The position numbers were made by a program, and so were the translations under genes. A stretch of DNA of 64,000 nt from Nematostella vectensis (lineage: Eukaryota; Cnidaria; Anthozoa; Actiniaria; Edwardsiidae): assembly GCF_932526225.1 (NCBI RefSeq), contig NC_064042.1, forward strand, positions 5,565,001 through 5,629,000. The letters are read 5' to 3'. Under the pieces are notes generated by a model. It saw nothing but the letters and a program-made list of their open reading frames with translations, searched no databases and was not told where the DNA came from. Shown here piece by piece: positions 24,701 to 36,134 of the stretch (the stretch's first letter is position 1; each line of letters opens with the position of its first letter).

Positions 24701-25426
24701 TCGCTGTCCACCCTCAAGCTGCTGAGGGAGTGTCCTGAACACAAACACAGCAAGCAGAGTGTGCTGGTTGTCGCCAACCCGAGATCTAATGTGAACGTTG
24801 AGTGGCCCGATGAGTTCGGACAACTTAAGGTCAAGCCATTCAGTGATACATTTGCAGGTCTCCCTAAGGCAAGTGAAGAAGCAAAAATGATCCGCGATCT
24901 TCTGCCCGATGTGACTTGTCTGATGGAAGAGCGAGCAACAAAGAATGCGATCCTTGCCAAGCTCAAGGAGGGTGTCGGGATAATCCATATCGCATCGCAT
25001 GGCAACGCAAGGACAGGGAAAATCCTAGTAGCCCCTGGACCACGCCCACATGACGAAATCGCCCCCTCCAAAGACTTCCTTCTGACATTGGAGGAGATCT
25101 ACTCGTGCCGAATCAACGCGCGTCTTGTTGTGCTGTGCTGCTGCCATAGCGGTACAGGCGAGATCAGAGCCGAGGGTGTAATGGGACTCACCCGAGCGTT
25201 CCTCGCTGCAGGAGCGCGCTCTGTTCTTGCCACACTATGGCAGATCAGCGATGAGGCTACGCTTTACTTCATGAAGCGTTTTTATGGCCATCTGGTCAGC
25301 GGACTGACTGCTAGTGCCAGTCTCCAACAGACTATCCGCGACACAATCGCCGACAAAGACAAATACAGCCACCCTTACTACTGGGGCGCATTTATCTTAG
25401 TCGGCGACGATATTACTCTCACGTGA
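21725..25426 (+). CDS. TTC28-like TPR-CHAT protein, copy 2 (1233 aa, single coding exon)
   Basis: Presumed sensor-protease. Residues 1-152: unique N-terminus with two divergent TPRs. Residues 153-592: eleven near-identical 40-residue TPR units (pattern NNIGAVF-SLGDNGQAMENYKHALCIYEKFGEERKQADVY split across the unit boundary). About 593-675: two or more divergent TPRs. About 700-830: N-terminal part of the CHAT fold (SFVVICLSLEWLHLFTL). About 840-938: S/T/P/E-rich disordered linker. About 940-1233: CHAT with His1092 (HIASHG) and Cys1140 (LCCCHSG). ATG 21725 has a good context (GGGATGG) and follows a splice acceptor; no internal intron is needed. TPRs usually bind peptides or partner proteins and CHAT domains cleave proteins in characterised prokaryotic systems; the role in this animal is unknown. 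Confidence 0.9.
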   Translation: MDNKGKPFTHWGVAEWERVQRVLPNLPVIFWFLLIWGTEISPLTPAQQIQLLKVCYDIAFLIRDSKMMMRVYGTASKVYREMRLFDQALACYSTALKIAKAIGSIELQAACYYNMGSTYNKLHNYNKALDYYKQSLNAFMKTGEERKQADVYNNIGFLYKSLGDNSQAMENYKHALCIHKKFEKELKQAGVYYGIGAVYQSLGDNCQAMENYKHALCIYEKFGEELKQADVYNDIGAVYSSLGDNGQAMENYKHALCIYEKFGEERNQADVYNNIGVVFMSLGDNSQAMENYKHALCIYEKVGEERKQADVYSKIGHTYCSLGDEGQAIENYKHALCIYEKIGEERKQADVYFGIGAVYQSLGDNGQAMENYKHALCIYEKIGEERKKAVVFNGIGDLYSYLGDNVQAMENYKNALCIYEKFGGEREQAAVYNGIGCAYDSLGDKDQAIENLKNALCIYEKFGEERKQADVYNNIGAVFKSLGDNGQAMENYKHALCIYEKIGEEPKQATVYNNIGDVFKSLGENGHAMENYKKALCIYEKFGEERKKAGVYNNIGVMFYSLGDNGQAMMNYKNALCIYRKFGEEHGQATAYCNIANIARIYNSVEAMELYRSALALFQKHGDVIRQAETWHNIGIVYLDMSEHPEAEKSLKESLRLFELVFMNLGSREKLKITVIETYIITYREVFDVSIILGKPEQALLASEQGRSRALKDSLQKKYGLESNAPSDEDTRFTSSLISEDNTSFVVICLSLEWLHLFTLASGKPLVTESVPKEIFSSVESEINGKELEWLRDYIDRMVNEANAHVRLNRDESFEDRSLRLSCDDDGDESRQPSVLARGVRTATEIERARKLTEVRAEPSENSEDGNFPETSSTNSEATGGTQNQPQLPTQAPMSQATGIPQESDAIPSVKVPQEHEDDTCTPLLPSGPETPIHHDPLEVFYRLLISPIEDHLTGPEVVFIPEDFTFMIPFGAMKDPDGRFLAERKRIRTGPSLSTLKLLRECPEHKHSKQSVLVVANPRSNVNVEWPDEFGQLKVKPFSDTFAGLPKASEEAKMIRDLLPDVTCLMEERATKNAILAKLKEGVGIIHIASHGNARTGKILVAPGPRPHDEIAPSKDFLLTLEEIYSCRINARLVVLCCCHSGTGEIRAEGVMGLTRAFLAAGARSVLATLWQISDEATLYFMKRFYGHLVSGLTASASLQQTIRDTIADKDKYSHPYYWGAFILVGDDITLT
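22181..23500 (+). repeat. Coding 120-bp TPR repeat array, 11 units
   Basis: Eleven exact-length 120-bp units with no indels. Most differences between units fall at the first residues of helix A (for example AVF, DVF, NTY, DLY) and at K/I/F/V before GEER. Identical stretches such as AACTACAAACATGCGTTATG are shared between units, which points to recent homogenisation. Confidence 0.95.
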
Positions 25427-25722
25427 TGTTGTGAATAATGAGGGCTTAAATGAAGCTCAACATATCATAGTGTATAAATGGACGATGTTACTCTCACGTA
25501 AAGATGTAAATAACGAGGGCTTAAATGAAGCTCAACATATCAAAGCGTATAAATGGACGATGTTACTCTCACGTAAAGATGTAAATAATGAGGGCTTAAA
25601 TGAAGCTCAACATATCATAGTGTATAAATGGACGATGTTACTCTCACGTAAAGATGTAAATAATGAGAGCTTAAATAAAGCTCAACATATCATAGTGTAT
25701 AAATGGACGATGTTACTCTATT
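25407..25722 (+). repeat. 75-bp minisatellite over the stop codon, copy 2
   Basis: Anchors at 25407, 25482, 25557, 25632 and 25707: four full units and a partial one. The TGA stop (25424-25426) is in the first unit. Units 2-4 share an AAAGATGTAAATAA variant, so the array expanded locally after the segmental duplication. Confidence 0.9.
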
Positions 25723-28700
25723 ATAAAGTTGTAAATAATGTGTGCTTAATTTCAGTTCAACACATCTTTCTGTATGAGGGAGCCATTTCATTCTAAAATA
25801 GAGTTTTAAATAAGGTAAATTATTGTATTGGTGTAGCTCCGTGTTACCTCTCTGTTTGAAAGAGCGATTTATTTGTAATGTTCTTATCAATAGAGACAAG
25901 CTCTATTGCTTCGCTAGATATCATGGGATGCTTGTAGCGAGAAATATCTAGAAACAGAAGTGTATATATTTGTAAAATTGAGATTTGTAATTTAAAGCAC
26001 ATTAAGAATACATGTTTTTTGTCACGCGGGAAAATATCGCAGGGTGTCGGGGCTACGCTACTACTTGCTACGCGGAAAATTATTGCTTGGAGTCGGGATG
26101 CGCTAGTACTAGCCAAGCGGGAAATTAATACTAGGTTATGGGTCTCGCTATTTTTATAACTTTAGCATTTTTGTCAATTTACCGCCAACTTATGCCGGGG
26201 GTTAATGATGCGTTTTGTTTAGTTATGAGTCAACGGGAATTGGCCCCTCCCCAATTGTAGGCGGGTCCATATTGTTTTCAAGATATTCGTGAATCGTAAA
26301 TCGAGCACCTATGCCCGTTCCGTATTCATCAACCACCGGTAGAAAGTTGGTTTTCACTTCGCGAGCAGGTAACTCTAGGTATCGTCTAGGTCTAGTGAAA
26401 TTCTGGTATAGCCAGAATTGGTATTAAGGAAGCAAGTGCAAAAACGATTGGAATGTTGTCAATCATTGTGGTCACGCATGAAGATTGTCATGCGCACTTG
26501 TTCGGCAAGCATGAAGTGCGTTACCTCCGAAGTCAACAATAATCGTTTAATCATTATGTAGGTCACGGCAAGTCTAAGGGTAACCCACTGGCATTGCTGT
26601 GTTGGAATGTCTTCCTTCGAACACCCATTGGCCGAGAACCTTTATTCAAACGAAACTAAATGTTTTTCGGGGTGTCAGTGAAGGTCTCTTGTTTGGGCTT
26701 GCCGTCATTAGAGAGCATACAAAAGGGATGCGGTACGATACCCCATCTTCATCTTAAAATTACTTTGGTAAAGTAGCGTTTGTAACAGCGACCAAGTAAA
26801 CCCGGTACCGTCCCCACATGTCGTCTCTATCGTTTGTGATCTGCGGGGGGGGGGGGGGGGAGGGAGGGTTAGGGGTTTAAACTCCCCCCTCCCCCCTTGG
26901 GCTGTCTTTTTCCATTATTTTCATTGTATCTTTTCATTCCATAATGGTTACGAAGGTAAAATAATAATAATGATGGGTCAACCCCCCCCTCCCTTGGCAA
27001 AAAGCTAGATCCGACCCTGGTTATCAACTTAAAATATCAAGGCATTTTTTTATGACTTTAAAAAAATTTAAATGACTTTAAAAAGCGCGAGAAAGCATCA
27101 ATTTCCGTAGATTGGTAAATTGGGAAAAAACGAAACCTTGAGAAACTCTCTAAGACGCTAAATAACAAAACAAATACTCTAGGTACGGATAAACTCAAGA
27201 CAACTCACTACAACTAAGTACCATAAACTCACTAAGGGAAAGTTCATTTATTTTAGGGGGGTGGGGGCGTTAGAAGTTCGGTAAAAGTAAGGGTTAAAAT
27301 TAATTGCCTCCCCCCTTCAGGAGGAACAACATTTTCCAAGATGCGACTAAATCCAGATTGTCAACCTGATAAAGGTTGATGCTATAGATAATACACAAAC
27401 AAAATGGCTTGTCGATCTTCTCCATGCAAGAAAACCGCAGCACCACAGATATGAGCGAGGATGTTAATGACGAAGATGAGCGCTTGTAGCATTAAAACAT
27501 TTTGTTGATATTTTCAAGCATTTTCTAAAGATTATCTAGCGGAAACCATGAAAAAATTGTATAGAGTTTATATACAGGTTTGCATTGCATACGTAAAGCG
27601 TGGCTTAATACATATCCTGGACTCATGGATTGCGGATGCCAAATATTAAACTGCCCCGAAACCGAGACTTGTTGAACCAAAAAGTCTGATTTGAAACTTG
27701 GGCAAATTTTATAGAAAGGACAACACCCAAGGAATCAGTGCCCCACCCTTTTCAAAATCAATAATTTTTTCGAAGCCCTCCCCCTTTAGACTTTGAAATT
27801 TCTCAAGCCCCCCCCTTTCCCCACGGTATTCCCCACTGACCCCCCTTCTGGATAATAAATGAACTTTCCCTAAGTACCATAAACTCACTACAGCTCGACA
27901 TCGTTTTTGGGTATCATTTTTATCGCATTGAAAGTTATTCATGATAGGAGGGCTCTGGGAAGGAGGGCTCTGGGAAGGAGGGCTCTGATTTTTTTTGTTG
28001 AAAATATGCGGCCCTCCCCCTAGACACACGAAAAACAAATATAGTACCCCCCCCCCCCAGCCATAGGATAAAAAATGGCTCTCCCCTCATACAAACAACC
28101 CTAACACAAATGTGTGTGAACATGAAATTCATGGAAAGTGCACTTGTTAACGTCATTTGTACGGACCCTCCAAGTACGGCAAATCCGCCCTGACCTAGTC
28201 CTTTTAGGCGCGTCTCCTGTCTGTCAACCTTATATCAGTCACTCTCCGAATTATCAAGTTCTCCATCACTATCTGACCTATCACATCGCTACGTTTTCTC
28301 CTCTGAATTGCCACTTTCTGGCCCTAGCGTTTGCTACAGTCCTCCGTACAAAGGTGATGGCATCGACTTGATCGCCCTCCAACATCCTCTTCTAGCAGTT
28401 GAGCTTCTCCTTATCTATGTATAGACTAAGGGCCGACATCTTTAGCTCCTTGGGCTTTCCATCTCTTTTTGGGTGTACCCAATCATAGTTGTCATACTTT
28501 TTCAAACTTTTTTTGTCGCTCAGCCTCCTCCTTGGCTTCCTCTTTCTTTTCTTCAACACATACAAGCGGATTGGCTGAAGGGGGGTGCGCAGTCATAGGT
28601 ATCATATGGAAAAAAGCGTAGTATTTGAAGATTCTTTAATAAGAAATGACCCACGTATAGGCTGCAAGGGGGTGGGGGGGGGGGTGAGAGCACCCTGCGG

Positions 28701-31040
28701 ACCCCCCTGTGTACGCGCCTGTCATGGGCCTTTAGAAGGAAAAAAAGTCACCTGACTCTCGGTCATTTAATTGACTCATCAAAGTCAACGGAGGAAATTG
28801 AACCATATTGTAATAAATCCTACTCCATGTCCCTTCTATAACATTTATCTGACGATGACTTTTAGAATATGATGCTAAGAAATTATACATGTTAATTGCA
28901 CAACGGCCAATTAATGGTTGACTCGAAAAGTGACACAACTATAGGAGACAGTACTGTGCAGATTAATGAGTTCCATGCTGAGGTTTATGTGATGGAGCAA
29001 AGAACTATTCCACACGAAATATTTGTTGGAAAAAAGTAGGACCCTCCCCCTAGAGATGTGAAAAGATTAGGACCCTTCCTTTAGACATGCAGAAAAAAAA
29101 TAAGATCCTCCCCCCCAAAAAAATCAGAGCCCTCCTCCCCCCTCCCCTCGCTAAATACTAAAGTAGCGAAAATCCCTGCCGATGTCAAGTGACAAAAAAC
29201 ATGCGCAACGTAAATAATCGAATAAACGACCGGGGCGTCGTTGGTCCGAGGGGGGCGTTCAATAGGTAGGAGGCGTTTATTAGAGGGGGGCGTACTTTAC
29301 AAACTATGAAAATATAACAAACCCAAGTGCTTTGGGGTTCTAGTTCCAGTCATCAGGATCACGTTAAATTATAACCTTCGTAGCAAGCGTTTCTTCACAT
29401 TTAGCAAGTGTCACCAAGATGAAACCAAGCTCAGATTAAGCGAAAGTGCAATTGAATTTGAATTTATATCACCGGAATTCCTATGTCGTTTGATTTTAGG
29501 CTGGGAGGGAGGGTAAGGAGGGGAGGCGTTTGTTAGAGAGGGGCGTTCAATACAAATTTGTAAGCCTTGGGGAGGGGGGCGTTCATTAGATAGGAGGCGT
29601 TCTTATGATAGGGGGCATTTATTAGATAATTCACGGTATCCTTATCTCCAGGCCCCCCCTTCCCCACCAGCACAGAAAGAGCCCACAACTCTACCTCCCC
29701 CTTACTGCCCCCAGGACCATTGGTACGTCTGTTTATTCGCGATAACAGATAAAACACACATATTGAGTTGCAGTAAAAGCCGAGGAATTGTGTTGTTTTT
29801 ATAGATTCTCGTAACAAGCACAGTGGAATTTACAGCTTTTTTTACAGAAGAATAAATAAATCAATTAAACGTTTTTCTTCTACATCATCAACATATTATT
29901 AAAAAAGCTTGTACATCTTGTAAATCCTAAATACACTGATTGAAACTGCTTCATTTTAACCTTTGTACATAATGATAAATTCTATTGGCCTTCTGTCAAA
30001 TGATACAAAGTGATCACTTGTATACCGTCTGTTCGATAACACCCAAGGCCACCAAGGCTGTGTCTTCGCAGATGTGAGCCGCCATATATTCGAGATATAG
30101 GAAGAAAAAAAAGGGTATTAGTATATAATCAAATATATAAACGAATTGACTGTTGAATGGCAGAAAAATTGGGATAGCTATTTAAAATGATGATGTTGGA
30201 AGAAGTGACACTTGTCAGATCCACCAAAGAGGGAAACAAATTTCGCTCTTCTTTCCCACAGGATTCCCAAAAAGCAAATAAAGATGTTTGCGGAGGCGGC
30301 TACGAAAAATGCTGTGTCTAGTAATAAAGTGTTGTTGTAACACCAAGGAAGCATCTTTTGGATTGTGGTCGAATACAAAAGTTGTTCCAGCAATGTTGCA
30401 CCGATGTTGTCCCGTGGAAACACCGCCAACATTGCTGAAAAACACACACAACATTACTGAGCACAGCAATGCTGTGCTTAATGTGCACCATGTTGGGTAA
30501 TGTTGCGAAGATCGACAACATTTCCATCTTGTTCTGCAATGGCTGAAGTTAATATATCTATAAACACACAAACAGTATTCATAAATTATTGTTTGAATCC
30601 GCGACTGTTATTTGTTGAAGGTTATTGTTGTTATGGTAAACAAATATAACTCCTCAACTTTAATCACAAAAATTATCGACTAGTTGCAAGATACCAAATA
30701 AAAAGTTCAACCTTGATCAGTAACTATTGCGTAGTTATTGTGATTTAGTATAACGAGTCTCTCATGAAGCAAAAGTAAAGACTCACACGAGAAATGACAA
30801 TCAAACCAAAAGTGCTGTCTGTCGTCAATACTTGACTGTTCCGCTACCACACTTACCTTTGCTCCGTGGATGCGTTATTGGATCGAAGGTTGGCGCAACT
30901 ACAAATCATCAATAAATAAACAACGTGTTTTGCCATCACCTTGCGTACCCCCCTTTTAGTACGCTAATGCTAACAGAATTCTTTATGTAAAGTGAGGAGG
31001 TCAGGCTCATGATTATGAGAGATTTGTACTTGCCTTCTGG
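25723..31040. repeat. Spacer unit A, copy 2
   Basis: Aligns with 1110-7465 of copy 1 from TAAAGTTGTAAATAATGTGTGC onward and stops at CTTGCCTTCTG (about 31040), where the LINE begins. Lacks the extra tandem duplication of copy 1 near 2054-2765. No gene supported; the short ORFs are the same non-conserved ones as in copy 1. Confidence 0.8.
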
Positions 31041-32752
31041 TAAAAAGCAAGTTTCTCTAAATAGTGAGTTGTCAGCTGATATCTGAAAGACGCAAGCGTA
31101 GTGCAAGATTTCATAAGTGAAGGAAGACTATTCCAAAGTTTGACAATTCTAAAGAAATACAAATTCCTGTAATAATTTTGGTTGTGAGTGGAAAAAAGGC
31201 GGTAATTGTTAGGATGGTAATTTCGAGTATTGTAACGGGACGTGGCTGGAGAAAGAAGGCTAGCTAAACTAATGCTCACATCACCATTTTGTATGTTAAA
31301 TAACAGAACTAGATCAGTTATGTCTCTTCGATATTCTAATGGGAGGAGCTTAAGAGTTTTCAGCCTTTCTGTGTATGAGACATCGGCGGGATAGTTCAAA
31401 ATAAACTTGGATGCCCGACGCTGGATGTTCTCAATCAGAGCTTTGTGCTTGCCTGTCGAAGGCGACCAAATGCAAGAAGTATACTCCAGGTGGGGCCTAA
31501 CAAGGGTGCAGTCTAGCAGCTGTCTTGTAGTTGGGTCGAGGATGTCAGAACAGACCTGCTTCACTAGTCCAAGCACCCTGTTTGCTTTTGCGCACATAGG
31601 CTCGATGTGAGGACCCCAAGACAGATCTTTGGTAATTGTAAGGCCGAGGTCAGTCACCTGCGCTACTTGATCCAGGGTGCGACCGCATAGTTGGTAAGGG
31701 TACGGAGGACGCTTGGTGGAACGCTTCTTTGACATGTGCACCACTTTACACTTAGATGCACTAAACTCCATGCCGTGCTCTAGACTCCAGCTGTACAGGG
31801 AGTCAAGGTCAGCCTGCAACGAGGTTGAAGAACTTGCAGTGTCTATAGAGCGGCAGAGCTTAGAATCATCAGCATAAAGAGCGATGTTTGAGCCTTGCTG
31901 CACGTAGTTAGGCATATCGTTGGCATATACTAGGAACAACAGGGGCCCAAGGATAGATCCATGTGGGACCCCTGAGGTCACTGACAGCCAAGAGGAGGAC
32001 ACACCATCGAGGACAACACGCTGCCTCCTTCCCGTTAGGTAGGACACAAACCATTTCAGCAGAGAACCCGTGACTCCATACTGCTGCAGCTTGGAAATAA
32101 GCAGATGATGAGGGACCTTGTCAAAGGCCTTGGAAAGGTCTAGGTGAATGACATCATTGTCCTTCCCCCCTGCTAGTCTGTCTACGATGTCATGATAGAC
32201 TTCAACAAGTTGCGTCACGGTGGATTTTCCCTTAAGGAATCCGTGTTGAAGCTGGTAAATATTGGGGGAAATGAAGTTGAAGCAGCGCTTGAAGACCCAG
32301 CGTTCAAGAACTTTTGACAGGATACACAGAAGAGAGATAGGCCTGTAGTTTTCTGCCAGGGTGGGGTCATCCTTCTTGAACACAGGTGTGACATTTGCGT
32401 CCTTCCAAAGCGCGGGAACGGATCCAAGAGACAGCGACAGATTAAACAACCGACATAACGGTGGTGCGTTTTGATGAGCGGTGTTTTTCAGCAGAATACC
32501 AGGGATTTGATCCGTTCCACAGGCTTTATGGGAGTCAAGATTTCGTAAGACATTCAGTACTTCAAGGACAGTGAGTTGGATAGAGCCCAGACCCAACACG
32601 GGCTCACGGTTGGTAGGCTGGGCGCTAACAAATTCCTCTCTGGCGGATGGGCTGAATATGGAGTGAAAATATCTGTTTAACAGGTTAGCCATGTTCTTGG
32701 TATCTGTAACGAAGGCGTCGCCAGTTGAATAAGACCACAAACTAGGACACAA
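31013..32752 (-). pseudogene. LINE (CR1/L2-like) reverse transcriptase, 3' part
   Basis: 579 codons of ORF2 without a break. RT motifs in order: NYRPISLLCILSKVLE (about 135-150), QHGFLKGKST (169-178), LDLSKAFDKV with Asp205, GVPHGSILGPLLFLVY (261-276) and the catalytic YADD at 293-296. The remainder is the thumb and the usual C-terminal region ending near WNSLPSLMK. All three catalytic Asp are present, but the protein is cut off from its endonuclease half by the inserted Gypsy-like element, so it is not functional as it stands. The last residues (ASTNLS) come from spacer sequence, showing that the LINE lacks its own stop or 3' UTR here. Confidence 0.85.
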
Positions 32753-33027
32753 CTTGGAAACGCTTTAATCAACAGAGAACCAAAGCCGGTATCGTAACAC
32801 AGCAAAAACAAGATGGCGGACGTTGGCCGGATTTGGTGAACGTAACATAACTAAGTACCGCTGACCGGTACTGGCGTGACTTCCTTTCTTTCTCTCTTAT
32901 ACTATCTACTGTAGAGAAATCACACAACTAATGTCTTTCACGGCGTACAATGTAAATACGATGGACTGATTAAAGGATAGGACTATAACAGTAAGCCTAA
33001 TTGCTAGCATAGTTTATACATTAAGCC
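32753..33027 (-). other. Probable 3' LTR region of the Gypsy-like element
   Basis: About 240 bp between the end of the integrase frame and the resumption of LINE coding sequence. On the minus strand it starts near TGTTATAGTCC (about 32989) and runs to about 32750. No matching left LTR was found next to the protease end at 36134, so the element is missing its 5' end and this call rests on position and the TGT start only. Confidence 0.4.
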
Positions 33028-34908
33028 CTATTTAAAGTCAGTGATAAAGTCGTCATCTCTATAACGTAAGGGAAGGTGACGCTCGCGGGTAGACCTCCTA
33101 GGTGGGGATGTGTCATCATCTTGAAGATTGGAGGGACAGTGACTGGAGTCCATAGCTCTCGTCTCAGAGGCGTCGGCATCACTTTGGGGTGGTACATCCC
33201 GGGAAGGTGGATCAGTTATCGCTGTCGGTATATCTGGTGGGGCTGGGGGCGGAAGCCTCTTGGTGGCCGGAGTGTCATCTTCATCTGCGGAAGAGTCACA
33301 GTCATAGGCTGCAGTCGGTGTCTTGTCCGGTACTTCAGATGGAACCTTGTAGCAATCTGTTTTTTTTACTCTGTATGACGTAGAACGTAACTGCGAGCCA
33401 ATAAACTTTCTGATATTACAGAAGCCTCCTTCAGTGTCTACGACGAGATATCTATCTCGCCCTCGGGTCTTGTTCCTGTCGGGATGCAGGTAAATGAGGT
33501 CGCCAACAGTGATTGCTGTGGATGGGCGAAAGTCTGCGGTGGGCGCTTTAGATTTCTCGCTGTACGCGTGGTTAGAATTCCGCTGGTCGTGCTGTTTCTC
33601 TATGAGGGTTTGGTCTTGGAAGGGGAGTTGACTGTTGGAAAACTGGTCACGCTGAGTCCACATTTCCCTCGCAGACAGACCACGTAATCGGATGCGGGCG
33701 TTGAGATTAGCTGTAGCGACTGCAAGTGCTACTTCAGAGACAGGGCCCCCTAGTGGGTCAAGCTGTAGGATCTCACGTTCTAACTCTTGTACTGCCTTTT
33801 CAGCTACCGGGTTCTTATTGACGTTCTTTGCGCGTCCAATTTCGAGAACTAATCGATGGTGTTGCAGGAGCTTGTCTTCCTTTAGCGCTTGAAATCCTGG
33901 GGCTGGGTCAGTGCGAATGATGGCGACGGGACCGTCGAGGGGACGCATCTGCACGCAAAGACGAATGAGAGCATCGCGAAGGGTAGAGTGTTGCTCATTG
34001 GTTAACAGTAAGCTGGTGGTGTACGAAGTCACGCACTCTCGTACAATCAGGATAAACTGGGTTGACCGACGTATGACGTCTGCTGCGAAAGAAACTCCAA
34101 TGGCGTCGGGCGGGTCGCAAGACGACTGTTCTATACGTGCTTTGCTGCTTGTACGGAGAGAAGCGCAATGGTGGCAAGCTTGAGACACGCGAACGATGGC
34201 CTTCTCAAGATCAAGGGCGAACAGATAGCGCTTGGTGGCCATCTTGAGTTGGTGAGTTGACGGGTGACATAGCTGAATATGTAGAGCTGTGAGTACGCCG
34301 TCAAGAACGCGACGTGGAACAATGATGCACTCACGGCTGGGCGATAAGGGTGTTTCACGTTTTACGACGAGTAAGCCATCCTTGGCGATGGTGGCGACAC
34401 CAAGATATCGTTTGACGTCTTTGATGTTTGTTACCTTTTTCGAAGGTCGGGTGCCCTGTTTGAGGTGGGAGTGAGTTCGACGTAAGTCAGGACACTCGGA
34501 CTGAATCGCGAGCCAAGCTGATCGGCTAGTGAGAGGGAGCCGCTCGTTGCCATCAATGACGTCCTGAATTGATGAGCGCCTGACAACAGAGTCCCCGAGC
34601 TGTTTGACAAAGGAACAGATCTGACAGGCTTCATCTTCGCACGGTGGAGCGTTTCGACTTGCGAAATCTGAGGGGAGAATGGAGGACCCTGATACGTGTC
34701 TGACTGTGGCTTGGTACTGACTGACTGCAGAGAGGAAGGTCGAAATTCGTGGGCTTGCGGAAAACTCGCCGCGGCATAATTTCTCGTACGCCTGTACGCA
34801 GGGTTTGCTGTCAGTCAAGATGGACGCTCGGTGATGAGATTGTATTAAGTAGGGGCTGAAATGTCTGGTAGCAGAGGCTATAGACAGTGCCTCAACTTCG
34901 CAGGGCAA
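33028..34908 (-). pseudogene. Ty3/Gypsy-like pol: RNase H end and integrase
   Basis: 626 codons. ILTDSK (Asp33) is an RNase H catalytic motif. An H-C zinc-binding region follows (His215, His219, Cys245, Cys248), then the integrase core with Asp277 (FAADV), Asp334 (RTDPAPGF) and Glu370 (NPVAEKA), and a basic/acidic C-terminal tail. The frame is intact, but upstream the RT core is gone (see 34909-36134). Minus strand, nested in the LINE. Confidence 0.8.
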
Positions 34909-36134
34909 CCAAGACGACTGTGAACCTTTTAGCTTGGCACTGTAGAACCCAGCGAGGTGTAGGTTGCCGTTACGTGTGATGTAAAGTGTGGCGCCGATTC
35001 CTGGGTCACGCAGGGCGCCATCCGTGACAATCCATAGGAAATCCTCAGGTCTTGGCAGGGTGATGACGCGGGTGGAAATGATGGATTTAGATATTCCACG
35101 GAGATGCCTACGTCTTCTGGGCGTTTAAAGACCCCCTGATTCTCCAGTTCATCAAATTTATCTTGTAACTCGAGAAGTTTTTCACGTGCATATTGGGGAA
35201 GGCGCCCTTTCCGTTGGGGGGGTTCAACAGGCCCCATGTTGACTCTGGCTTCGAAGGGGCCTACGTGGCCGCTGTAGCCTTCGATATTAGCGTCAAACAC
35301 CTGGTCGTATTCATGGTGGAGGGCTTTGAACTTGGCTTTGATATCTGATGGTAGCAAACTGTCAGGATCTAGAGAAACGTTTGCTGAATGAAGGGTGTCT
35401 GTAGAAGGGAACGCACGGGCTGGGCTGGTCGTTGTGACGTTCGATGGTTCGAAAAGTTGGCGGACTTGACAGAAGTGCTCGTTACGTTTGAGTGAGCGTG
35501 GCTCCGATGTAAGGTTAGGAATACGTATTCTTCCGGCTATGCTGGTAACGATGCCAGGGGGAGGCCAGACAGCAGATGGTTTTACTCTACGAGCGCTCGG
35601 CGCGTCGGTACGAGGTTCAAGTGCATACTCGGCATCAGTGGGTGTGTCGTCCGGTAGTGTGATTTCAAGAAACTCGCCTGGCCAGACTGTTGCGTTGCGT
35701 GGTGGTGCACGGAGGACGGTTACAAGGCGTGCCGTGGTCGAGGTGAGGTTGGAGTGGTGGGCTCCATAAGTGTAGATGGTGTTGTCTCCAAGGATAATCT
35801 GCCCTTTTGCAGGTCGGACCGCAATGTCATTTTTCTCCATAAAGGGCGTGCCGGCTAACACTTCTACGTCTAGGTTTTCCACAACGAGACCTTCAAATGA
35901 GAAAGACTTATCTGCCCGGGTGAAAGAAAGGCGCGTTTCACCAACAACACGTAACTGGGATGAGCCGTCGGCCTGGCTTACGGACTGAGAGCTGGTTGTA
36001 ATATTGCAACCGAGGCGTGTCGCGGTGGAGAGTCTTATCATGTTGCCTGTGGCACCGCTGTCGACGGTCATTCGTACGGTATGGTGATTGTAGAAGACGT
36101 CTAGATATGGTGACTGGCGGGTCTGTATTCTGTA
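34909..36134 (-). pseudogene. Ty3/Gypsy-like pol: protease and start of RT, RT core deleted
   Basis: Codons read through from the LINE at about 36134. Aspartic protease motif VDSGATGN (Asp at 36060-36062) and the downstream LAGTPFMEKNDIAV are clear. Next comes the RT N-terminal region (KFDELENQGVFKRPEDVG) and then, within about 30 codons, sequence that belongs to RNase H in another frame (LPRPEDFLWIVTDGAL, near 35060-34990). The whole catalytic RT core with its YxDD box is absent. So the element suffered an internal deletion plus frameshift and could not copy itself. No gag was seen. Confidence 0.75.

Noticed and set aside
24536-25071. Antisense ORFs of 154 and 164 codons over the CHAT region (also 46115-46650)
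   Set aside because: They exist only because the CHAT sequence is conserved between copies; no domain and no start context.
871-25722. CRISPR-like array from regular repeats
   Set aside because: The repeats are head-to-tail without unique spacers, partly coding, and the genome is clearly eukaryotic.
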